This document shows, one piece after another, positions 24,411 through 32,200 of a stretch of 64,000 nt of DNA. Origin of the DNA: VRUE01 sp963704505 (GTDB lineage Bacteria > Actinomycetota > Thermoleophilia > Solirubrobacterales > 70-9). Every line of letters starts with the position of its first letter. Position 1 is the first letter of the stretch. Made by a program: the position numbers and the translations under genes. The notes under the pieces are model-generated. The model was given only the letters and a program-made list of their open reading frames with translations. It was not told where the DNA came from and did not search any database. The stretch spans positions 1,860,001-1,924,000 of the forward strand of contig OY969912.1 of assembly GCA_963704505.1 (NCBI GenBank). Reading direction: 5' to 3'.

Positions 24411-25861
24411 CCCCGCCGCCGGCCAAGCGCGAGCGGCTCGCCGAGTACGAGGAGAAGCGCGACTTCGAGGCAACCCCGGAGCCCGCGCCGCGGGCGCGGC
24501 GAGGCAAGAAAGGGGCGCCGCGCTTCGTCGTCCAGGAACACGACGCCCGCCGCCTGCACTGGGATCTGCGCCTCGAGCACGAGGGAACCGCGCCGTCCTG
24601 GGCCGTGCCCAACGGCATCCCGATGGACCCCGACGAAAACCGCCTCGCGGTGCGGACCGAGGACCACCCGCTCGAGTACCTCGACTTCGAGGGCGAGATC
24701 CCGGAGGGCGAGTACGGCGCCGGCTCGATGCGGATCTGGGACCACGGGACCTACGAGCTGGAGAAGTGGACCAACGGCAAAGTGATGCTGACCTTCGAGG
24801 GCGAGCGCCTGCGCGGCCGCTACGCGATCTTCCGCACGCGAGGCGAGAAGGACTGGATGATCCACCGGATGTCCCCGGCCGAAGGCGCCCGTGACCCGTT
24901 CCCCGAGCGCCTGGTGCCGATGCTCGCCAAGCTCTCGAAGCTGCCGGCCGGAGTCGATGAGGGCTGGGCGACCGAGGTCAAGTGGGACGGCGTGCGGGCG
25001 ATCGCCTACTGCCGGCCGGGGCGGGTCGAGCTGCAGACTCGGAACCTCAACACGGTCTCCGCCCAATACCCGGAGGTGCGTCGCCTCGCCCGCCAACTCG
25101 GCGCCCGCGACGCCGTCCTCGACGGCGAGCTGGTCGCCTTCGACGGCGACGGCCTGCCCAGCTTCGAGCGTCTTCAGCAGCGCATCCACCAAACCTCCGA
25201 GGCGACGGTCAGGCGCCGGATGAAAACGCACCCGGTCACCTATGTGATCTTCGACCTGCTCCACCTCGACGGCGCCGACCTGACCGGCGAGCCCTACGAG
25301 CGCCGGCGCGAGCTGCTCGAGGGCCTCGGGCTCGAGGGCGAGAGCTGGCAGGTCCCCTCCTACTCGACCGGCCATGCCGAGGAGCTCCTGGCGGCGAGCG
25401 CCGCCCGCGGGCTCGAGGGGATCGTCGTCAAGCGGCTCGACAGCAGCTACGCGCCGGGACGGCGGACGGGAGACTGGCTGAAGGTCAAGAACGTCGGCCG
25501 CCAGGAGTTCGTGATCGGCGGCTGGGTCCCCGGCGAAGGCCGGCGGCGGGGAGGGCTCGGCTCGATCCTGATCGGTTATTTCGAGCCGGGGGAAGGGGGG
25601 CCGCGGCTGCGCTACGCGGGCAAGATCGGCACCGGCTTCAAGCAGAGCGACCTCGACCTGCTCAAGGAGTTGCTCGAGCCGCTGGTGCGCGAGGAGTCGC
25701 CCTTTGTCGAGGCCAAACCGCCGCGCGACGCGGTCTTCGTCGACCCCGAGCTGGTCACCGAGGTCGAGTTCCGCGAGCTGACTTCGGACGGGATGGTCCG
25801 CCACGGCGCCTACAAGGGACTGCGCGAGGACAAGCCCGCGACCGAGGTCGTGCTCGAGTAA
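24407..25861 (+). CDS. ligD: LigD-type ATP-dependent DNA ligase with 3'-phosphoesterase domain
   Basis: A 484-aa repair ligase for double-strand-break joining. Residues about 35-155 are the phosphoesterase domain (FVVQEHDARRLHWDLRLEHE, with metal-binding His45, His51 and Asp53, and His87 in EDHPLEY). Residues about 165-484 are the ligase: adenylation motif K192-W-D-G195 in EVKWDGVRAIAY, then VLDGELVAFD, YVIFDLLHLDG, GLEGIVVKRLDSSYAPGRR and WLKVKN. The polymerase/primase domain of full LigD is absent. The GTG at 24407 (GTGA overlap with the preceding stop) is preferred over an ATG at 24377 inside the upstream gene. No ku gene is in the window. Confidence 0.92.
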   Translation: MTPPPAKRERLAEYEEKRDFEATPEPAPRARRGKKGAPRFVVQEHDARRLHWDLRLEHEGTAPSWAVPNGIPMDPDENRLAVRTEDHPLEYLDFEGEIPEGEYGAGSMRIWDHGTYELEKWTNGKVMLTFEGERLRGRYAIFRTRGEKDWMIHRMSPAEGARDPFPERLVPMLAKLSKLPAGVDEGWATEVKWDGVRAIAYCRPGRVELQTRNLNTVSAQYPEVRRLARQLGARDAVLDGELVAFDGDGLPSFERLQQRIHQTSEATVRRRMKTHPVTYVIFDLLHLDGADLTGEPYERRRELLEGLGLEGESWQVPSYSTGHAEELLAASAARGLEGIVVKRLDSSYAPGRRTGDWLKVKNVGRQEFVIGGWVPGEGRRRGGLGSILIGYFEPGEGGPRLRYAGKIGTGFKQSDLDLLKELLEPLVREESPFVEAKPPRDAVFVDPELVTEVEFRELTSDGMVRHGAYKGLREDKPATEVVLE

Positions 25862-25898
25862 TCGGGTTCGCGCTTCGGCAGACGGGTAGGGACCACCG

Positions 25899-26582
25899 AT
25901 GCCCCAAAAACGAATCCCGCTTCCTACCAATCTCAACGAGCGCAACGCGAAGCTCGTCCAGTACCTGAACGAGGCCTACGGCAAGGAGCGCGAGCTCGAA
26001 GTGGCACTCCAGGCCCACATCGCGATGACCACGAAGGCGCCCTACAAAAAGCGCCTGCAGGCCCACCTGCGTGAGACCAAAGCGCACGCCAAAGCAGTCG
26101 AGCGCCGGATCAAGCAGCTCGGCGGCGGCGCCGTCGGGTCCAAGGTCCAGGAGGCCGTCGGCAAGGCGATGGCGGCGACGAAGGGCCCCGTGCACATGCT
26201 CCGCGGGCACGGCGAGCAGGAGAAGATGTTGAAGAACGCCAAGACCGAGTACTTCAACGAGCACGAGGAGATCTCGACCTACCTGGCGCTGGAGACGCTG
26301 GCGCAGAAGGTCGGCGACCCCGAGACGGCACGGTTGGCGAAGGAGATCCGCCGCGAGGAGGAACGGATGGCGAAGTTCCTCGAGGGCCAGATCAAGTCAT
26401 TGAGCGGCGCGGTGGCGATCGAAGAGGTGCCCAGCTCTCAGCGCAAGGTCGCCCGCGGCAAACCGGCGAAACGCAAACCGGCCAGGGGCAAACCGGCGAA
26501 ACGCAAACCGGCCAAAGGCAAAGCCGCGAAACGCAAACCGGCCAAAGGTCGGAAAGGGGAAAAACCGAGCGCCAAACGTTGA
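25899..26582 (+). CDS. DUF892-like ferritin-fold protein with Lys-rich histone-like tail
   Basis: A 227-aa protein. Residues about 10-165 form a helical bundle resembling the DUF892/YciE-type ferritin-like family (LVQYLNEAYGKERELEVALQ, RLQAHLRETKAHAKAVERRI, EISTYLALETLAQKVGD), with Glu and His residues spaced like di-iron ligands. Residues about 180-227 are a basic low-complexity tail of KPAKRKPARG units, like the tails of actinobacterial HupB or histone H1-type proteins. The tail would favour DNA binding. It lies 37 nt after the ligase gene on the same strand, so a role in DNA protection or repair is a reasonable inference. Confidence 0.78.
   Translation: MPQKRIPLPTNLNERNAKLVQYLNEAYGKERELEVALQAHIAMTTKAPYKKRLQAHLRETKAHAKAVERRIKQLGGGAVGSKVQEAVGKAMAATKGPVHMLRGHGEQEKMLKNAKTEYFNEHEEISTYLALETLAQKVGDPETARLAKEIRREEERMAKFLEGQIKSLSGAVAIEEVPSSQRKVARGKPAKRKPARGKPAKRKPAKGKAAKRKPAKGRKGEKPSAKR
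26461..26550 (+). repeat. Three tandem 30-bp repeats encoding the KPAKRKPA tail
   Basis: Three consecutive 30-bp units, two almost identical and the third with a few changes, encode KPAKRKPARG-type decapeptides. Such exact repeats can change copy number by slippage, altering tail length. Confidence 0.85.
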
Positions 26583-26586
26583 GCAT

Positions 26587-26610
26587 CACCCGGCCTGTCC
26601 CGGCCGGGTG
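26587..26610 (+). terminator. 9-bp hairpin after the ferritin-like gene
   Basis: CACCCGGCC (26587-26595) pairs exactly with GGCCGGGTG (26602-26610) around a 6-nt loop, starting 4 nt after the stop. Followed by TTAGCTT rather than a long U-run. Confidence 0.55.
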
Positions 26611-26624
26611 TTAGCTTCCCAGGC

Positions 26625-27272
26625 GTGGACGGGCACGCAACGGGTCGGCGGCGCAATGCCTTGGCGGGGATCTGCCTGGGCGTTATCGCCTTTGCCGTGC
26701 TCGGCCTCGGCTCTTCCGCGTCGGCCGCGACCTGCCCGAGTTTCCGCGTCCTCCACAACGACAGGATCGGCGCCGCCTCGTTCCCGGCCGGCTCATACGC
26801 GGTCACCGCCAATGCCAACGCCGGTGTCAGCTGCGCCGCCGCCTCAAAACTGTTCACGCGCTTCCTCGAGGACTACGACGGCGTCCTTCCCCGTCCTTGG
26901 CGGGTCGTCGGCGAAGGCAGCGGCAAAGCGAGCTTCAAAAAAGGTGCCGCGGTCGGCTTCAGCGTCCGGCTCGGCGGCGGGGGTGGGGGAGGCGGCAGGA
27001 CGCCGCTCGGCGCACTCTGTCCGGGCAGCTACACGGTCAACGCCGGCCAGCGGGTCGGCCCGCTCCTCTTCCCGCGTGGCGCCTACCTGCTCTACATACC
27101 GCCGCGCTCGGGCATCACGTGCAGGCGCGCCTCGGTGCTGTTCACCCGCTTCCTCTCGACGCCGGGGGGCAGGCTGCCGGCGCCCTGGAGGCTGACGAAC
27201 CAGACCGCGACCTTCTTCAAGCCCGAAAACCCGACGCGGTCCGCATTCCGCGTCGAGCCGATCGACGGCTAG
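26625..27272 (+). CDS. Secreted protein with two tandem copies of one domain
   Basis: A 215-aa exported protein with a signal peptide (cleavage after about residue 35, SSASAA). Two related domains of about 80 residues follow, near 36-115 and 128-213, joined by a glycine-only linker. Copy 1 runs CPSFRVLHNDRIGAASFPAG to LFTRFLEDYDGVLPRPWRV; copy 2 runs CPGSYTVNAGQRVGPLLFPR to LFTRFLSTPGGRLPAPWRL. Each copy holds two Cys at matching places (CPxx... and ...SCAAASKLFTRFL / TCRRASVLFTRFL), probably a disulfide. No named family recognised. GTG 26625 start. Confidence 0.75.
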   Translation: MDGHATGRRRNALAGICLGVIAFAVLGLGSSASAATCPSFRVLHNDRIGAASFPAGSYAVTANANAGVSCAAASKLFTRFLEDYDGVLPRPWRVVGEGSGKASFKKGAAVGFSVRLGGGGGGGGRTPLGALCPGSYTVNAGQRVGPLLFPRGAYLLYIPPRSGITCRRASVLFTRFLSTPGGRLPAPWRLTNQTATFFKPENPTRSAFRVEPIDG

Positions 27273-27277
27273 AGCCG

Positions 27278-27781
27278 TCAGCGGCCCGGGAGCCGAGTCC
27301 TGATCTCCTGAAGCAGCCAGCCGTTGCCGTCCGGGTCGCTGAAGGCGGCCAGGGAGCCGTAGTCGGCGTGGTCCGGGGCCGGGCCGCTGACGCGCCCCTC
27401 GGTGCCGGCGTGGTGGAAGATCCCGGTCGTGTCGTGGAAGACCTCGCCGACCTCGGCGCCGTGAGCGATCAGGTCGGTGCGGGCGGCGTCGATGTCCCTG
27501 ACCGTCAACTGCAGGCCCTCGACCGAGCCCGGCGCGGCCGAGGTGACGCCCTCGCCGAAGATGATCGAGCAGGCGGAGCCCGGCGGCGTCAGCTGCACGA
27601 CCCTGTAACCATCCTCGACCGTCAGGTCGGCGTCGAGGCGCCAGCCCAGGCCTTCGTAGAAGCCCTTGGCACGATCCACGTCCGATACCGGCAGGACCAC
27701 TACCTCTAGTTTCACTTCACCTGCGTTGACGGGCGGGGTGCCCGCTTCGCCCCCGCTGCTCGCTTCGGTGCTGGCATCCAT
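27278..27781 (-). CDS. VOC family (glyoxalase/bleomycin-resistance fold) protein
   Basis: A 167-aa protein with one vicinal-oxygen-chelate domain: VKLEVVVLPVSDVDRAKGFY and EGLGWRLDADLTV open it, and SLAAFSDPDGNGWLLQEI closes it with the usual Glu ligand. The N-terminal 23 residues are a flexible extension. The ATG at 27781 follows AAGGAG. It is preceded on the same strand, 35 nt upstream, by a small helical protein gene. The substrate is unknown. Confidence 0.88.
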   Translation of the reverse strand: MDASTEASSGGEAGTPPVNAGEVKLEVVVLPVSDVDRAKGFYEGLGWRLDADLTVEDGYRVVQLTPPGSACSIIFGEGVTSAAPGSVEGLQLTVRDIDAARTDLIAHGAEVGEVFHDTTGIFHHAGTEGRVSGPAPDHADYGSLAAFSDPDGNGWLLQEIRTRLPGR

Positions 27782-27816
27782 CGTGAGCTCCTTTTATCCG
27801 GCCGGGCACCCGCGAC

Positions 27817-28041
27817 TCAGGCGGATCGCACGACGATTTTCTTGACCTCGGCCATGTAGCGCCCCGCCGCGGCGGAGGCGTCGTCCGGCGCGCTGCCGCT
27901 CTGGCGAGCATCCATGTAGGCGGCGTACCAGTCCCACCAGTCGTGCGGGGGCGCGGCCGCCTCGAACGTGCCATGGCGCTCGGACGTCTCGTGCAGCAGG
28001 TCCGCGAGGGCACCCACGTCCATGCCTTCGATACTGGTCAT
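27817..28041 (-). CDS. Small conserved helical protein linked to the VOC gene
   Basis: A 74-aa acidic protein rich in Trp (PPHDWWDWYAAYMDARQSG) and Ala, ending VKKIVVRSA. No named family recognised; short proteins of this type beside VOC genes are, from memory, widespread. ATG 28041 is chosen because GGAGGTCGAC lies directly in front of it; an in-frame ATG 12 nt earlier lacks such a site. It is the first gene of a two-gene operon with the VOC protein. Confidence 0.7.
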   Translation of the reverse strand: MTSIEGMDVGALADLLHETSERHGTFEAAAPPHDWWDWYAAYMDARQSGSAPDDASAAAGRYMAEVKKIVVRSA

Positions 28042-28053
28042 GTCGACCTCCAT

Positions 28054-28065
28054 TCCCGATCGGGA
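28054..28065. promoter_or_regulatory. Perfect 12-bp palindrome upstream of the small protein/VOC operon
   Basis: TCCCGATCGGGA is exactly self-complementary and ends 12 bp before the start codon of the first gene, just upstream of its ribosome site. Candidate operator or weak RNA hairpin. Confidence 0.35.
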
Positions 28066-28148
28066 CTCGACCGACGACGCGGCGTTCGCCGGAGGCCGAG
28101 CCTCCCACCGGGGAATGGATCAGTCAACCTGGGCGGCGAGTGCGCGGC

Positions 28149-28853
28149 CTAGGCCGACGCCTCACCGGCTGCCGCAGCCGCCTTCTCGATCAGGTCGACG
28201 ACCGTGTCGGGGGCGGTGACCATCGCCAGGTGGCCGACCGGCACCTCGACCGTCGTCGCGCCCATCCGCTCGGCGAAGTGGCGCTCGGCGTCGGGCGGGA
28301 TCGCCTCGTCGTTGGCGGCGACCACGAACCAGGAGGGGAGCCCCTTCCATGCCGGGACGCCCATGGTGTCCTCGAAGGTGCTCATCGAGATCGGCTGTTG
28401 GACCGCGTAGAGGACCCTCGCCCGGGCGGGATCGAGGTCGCCGGCGAAGTGGCCGACGAAGTCGTCCTCGGGCAGCCAGCCGAACCCTTTCTCGTCGACG
28501 GCCAGATTCGCGAGAGCGGGGGACGGCGGCCCGCCTCCCAGGAGTCCCCCCAGCGACTCGCCCTCGTCGAGCCCGAAGGCGGCGACGTAGACGAGGCCGA
28601 CGACGTTGGGCGCGTCCGCGCCAAGTGCGGTCATGATCTGTCCGCCGTAGGAATGTCCCGCGAGGACGGTGGGGCCATCCTGGCGGGAGAGGACGTGGCG
28701 CAGCCGCGCGACGTCGTCGGCGAGCGACGTCTCCGGGAACTGCGGTGCGGTGACGTTGTAGCCCTTCTCCTGCAGGGTCTCGATCACGGCGCTCCAACTG
28801 GACCCGTCAGCCCATGCACCGTGGACGAGTACGACATTCGGCAGCTCGCTCAT
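28149..28853 (-). CDS. Alpha/beta hydrolase
   Basis: A 234-aa hydrolase. VVLVHGAWADGSSW is the oxyanion-hole strand, AGHSYGGQI the nucleophile elbow (Ser in GHSYGG), and VPVGHLAMV holds the catalytic His. Overall it resembles EstC-type or plant hydroxynitrile-lyase/methylesterase-like hydrolases that act on small esters. ATG 28853 follows AAGGAGACCGG, a strong ribosome site; the open frame upstream has no homology. Not clearly linked to neighbours. Confidence 0.88.
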   Translation of the reverse strand: MSELPNVVLVHGAWADGSSWSAVIETLQEKGYNVTAPQFPETSLADDVARLRHVLSRQDGPTVLAGHSYGGQIMTALGADAPNVVGLVYVAAFGLDEGESLGGLLGGGPPSPALANLAVDEKGFGWLPEDDFVGHFAGDLDPARARVLYAVQQPISMSTFEDTMGVPAWKGLPSWFVVAANDEAIPPDAERHFAERMGATTVEVPVGHLAMVTAPDTVVDLIEKAAAAAGEASA

Positions 28854-29274
28854 CCGGTCTCCTTGCGTTTGTCGTCCGGTCTGAGCGACCGGTCGAAGTC
28901 CATGGGGATCTTCCTCCGTCGGGCCGGTTGGCGCGGAGTGCCTCGATCTGTACAGGGTGTCTAACACCGAAGGTCCTCCGTGGTTTAGCGCGGTTCTGTT
29001 CGTAGCCGCAGGATCGGCGCATTGTCAGTCCTGGAGCCACTATTGGCCTGATCTGAGGGATGCGCTTCGGGTTTCCAGAAAGGGGGCGCCACCACAAAGT
29101 CAAGTCCCACCCTTGACAAGAGCGAGCCGCCGTCGTAAGTTTCCCGCGTTCGCCGCGTGGCGGGCACAGGGAAATGGATACAGGGATGGACGCCGGAGGC
29201 TCTTGCCTTCTCGTCTACTTACCGATCACAGGGGCTCTTGCTCGGCAGGGGCTCTCGTGCGAGGAGAGCATCGA
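28854..29274. other. 421-bp intergenic region between the hydrolase and the giant-protein operon
   Basis: No convincing gene is seen here. The stretch holds the divergent control region for the hydrolase and the A1-B1-A2-B2 operon, including the strong promoter described separately and a long 5' untranslated region. It is somewhat less GC-rich than the genes around it. Confidence 0.6.
29113..29141 (+). promoter_or_regulatory. Sigma-70-type promoter of the A1-B1-A2-B2 operon
   Basis: A consensus -35 box TTGACA at 29113-29118 and -10 box TAAGTT at 29136-29141 are separated by exactly 17 bp. A start near 29148 would give a 5' leader of about 127 nt before ATG 29275. This is the best consensus match seen in the window. 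Confidence 0.7.
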
Positions 29275-32200
29275 ATGGGAAAACAGGGAACGGGTGGGAC
29301 CGACTCGCATCGTGCTTCGGCGCGGCTTGCGCTCGTCGCCGTCGCGGCGCTCCTGATGCTCGGTTGCTCGGCGGCCCCCGCGCTCGCCTCGACGCACGCG
29401 GCGATCACCGGCGAATACGGCAAGGAAGGCCCCGCCTCCACCGGCCTGGGCGACGGCTGCCGGCTCGCCTACCAGAGCTCTTCGCAGCATCTCTACCTCC
29501 TCGCCGACCAAAAAATCTACGGCCTCGCCGTGAGCCCCGGCTCGGCGACCCCGCTCGGCGGCTCCTTCCCGGTCAGCGCCGGCCTCAACAGCTTCTGCGG
29601 GGACCCGGGCATCGACGTCAACCAGGCCAACGGCAACATCTTCGCGGTCCCGTCCAACCAGAACATCTACGGGTTCAGCGGCGCCGGAACCGCCCTGGGA
29701 TCGCCGTGGCCGGTCAGCACCGGCGGAGAAACCTGCGGCGTCGCGGTGACCGCGAACGGCGAAGTCTGGGGCGGCAACTACGGCACGCACGCGGTGACCA
29801 AATTCACCGCCGCGGGCGTCCCGGCTGGACCGATCAACGTCGGCTTCAGCTTCTGCAAGCTGGCCGTCGACCGCAGCAACGGCGACCTGTACGTGGCGCC
29901 GTACAACGGTGAAGAACACCTGGTCAAGTTCACCGCCGCCAGCGGTTACACCGAAAAAGTGACCTTCCCGATCCTTGGGGACAACGATCCCGGCCTCGCC
30001 GTCAACGGCGCCGAATTCAAGATCTACGTCGGCAACAACACCAAAGAAGTGAAGGCCTACAGCACTCAGACGGGCGAACTGGTCGAAACGATCGAACTGC
30101 CCGAAGCGGGCGGTCGGGGAATCGCGGTCGACGAAAACACCGACACCCTCTTCGTCACGAGCGGCAATGGCGAAAGCGGAAAGATCCTGGAATACCTCGG
30201 CATCACGACTCCGAAAGCCACGACCGGCCCGCCGACCGGCAACAGCCAGGTGAGCGGCACCGCCGACCCCAACGGCGTCGGCCCGATCACCGAATGCTAT
30301 TTCGAATACGGGACCAGCCCGTCCTATGGCAAAAAAGAAGACTGCAACGAGCCGCTTCCGATCTCGAGCACCGAGACCGTACACGCGGATCTCCCCGAAC
30401 TGGAAGGGGAGGTGACCTACCACTACCGCCTCGTCCTCGGGACCGGCGTCAAATTCGTGATCGGCAGGGGCGGCGACGGGACGATCGTCCCCCACAACGT
30501 CAAAGGCCTGACCACCACCGCGGCAACCGAAATCACTCAGGAATCGGCGACGCTGAACGGCACCTTCGAAGGGACCAACGAAGACACGCACTACTACTTC
30601 GAATGGGGGCAGACGACCAACTACGGCAACGTGACCGCGGTTCCGCCCGGCCTCGATATCGGAGCGACGACCGGGCCGACCCCGCTCGAAGCCAAAATCA
30701 GCGGATTGACCCCCGGCATCACCTACCACTACCGGGTCGTCGCGAAGAACCTGATCGGCACCTCCAAAGCGAATGACAACACCTTCAAAACTTACGAACC
30801 GCCGTCGATCGAATCGGCGACGAGCAGCAACCTGACGCCGACATCGGCCCAGATCGATGCCCGCATCAACCCGAACGGCTTCGAAACCAAATACTTCGTC
30901 GAATACGGGCTGACCCCGACCTACGGCCTGGTCGCCCCGGCTTCGCCGGCATCCCTCGAAGCGGCAACCACCGGGCAGGAAGTGGAAATCCCGCTGACCA
31001 ACCTGGAAGGCGTCACCTACCACTTCCGGGTGGTCGCCGAAAACAAATGGGGAACGGTCGCGACCGGCGACCAGACGTTCGAATTCTTCCCGCCCTCCTG
31101 CCCGAATGAGCACGTCCGCCAGGAAACCTTCGCGACCTACCTGCCGGATTGCCGCGCCTACGAGATCGTCTCGCCCGAAGACGGGAACGGGACCATCGTC
31201 TTCGGAGGGGCCGGCCCGGTCGCCCCGCACGCGGACAACGTCTACGCCTTCGGGGCGGCGCTCGGCGAGTTCCCCGGCACCGGCGACCCGGTCAACAGCA
31301 TCTACGTCGATACCTACGCGGCGACCAGGACCAACGACGGCTGGAAAACCAAATTCATCGGGATCCCGGGCAACAAAGCTCTGCAGGCCGACACGCCGCT
31401 CTCCAACCTGACGATGGAAAGGCTGCTCTCCTTCAGCTACGACTACGCCGTCCCCGGCGGCTCGAGCGCTCCCTACGTCTACGACGCTTCCGATAACCAG
31501 CTCGGACGCTGGCCGGCGAACATCGACTCGATTCCCGGCGGCAACGAATTCACCGGCGAATTCTTCGAGAAGAGGGGGACCCTGCAGCCTTCGCCCGATT
31601 TCAGCCACCTGGCCTTCTCGTCGAACACCGTGGCGTTCACCGACGACGGCCTGACCTCGCCCCCCGGTTCGGCCTACGACTACGACACGGCGGCCGGGAC
31701 GACGACCCTGATCTCGATCCTGCCCGGAGGCGGCCCGATGGGCGGTGGGCCGATTCCGGCGGAGCCAGGCGACGCCAACGACCCGGCCGACTACATCAAC
31801 TTCCCGGCCCGGACCGAAGCGCCGGTGCAGAACTACCCGAGCGTGTCGACCAACGGCTCCCACATCCTGATGTCGGTCAACGCGACGCCCTTCCAGCAGT
31901 TCGACAACCCGCACCCGGACGTCCATCTGTACATGCGGGTGAACGACCAGGTCAGCTACGACGTCTCCAAGGGCCACGTCGTCCAGTACCTGGGAATGAC
32001 CCCGGAAGGCGATCACGTCTTCTTCCTGACCCGCGACCAGATGGTGCCCGAGGATCAGGACACCAGCATCGACCTCTACCGGTGGAACGAAGCCAGCGAC
32101 TCGCTGACCCTGGTGTCGAGCGCCAACAACGGTGCCGGCAACTCCGATTCCTGCGGCGTCGCCTGGACGACGAAATGCGACGTTAAACCGGTGGTCGGCG

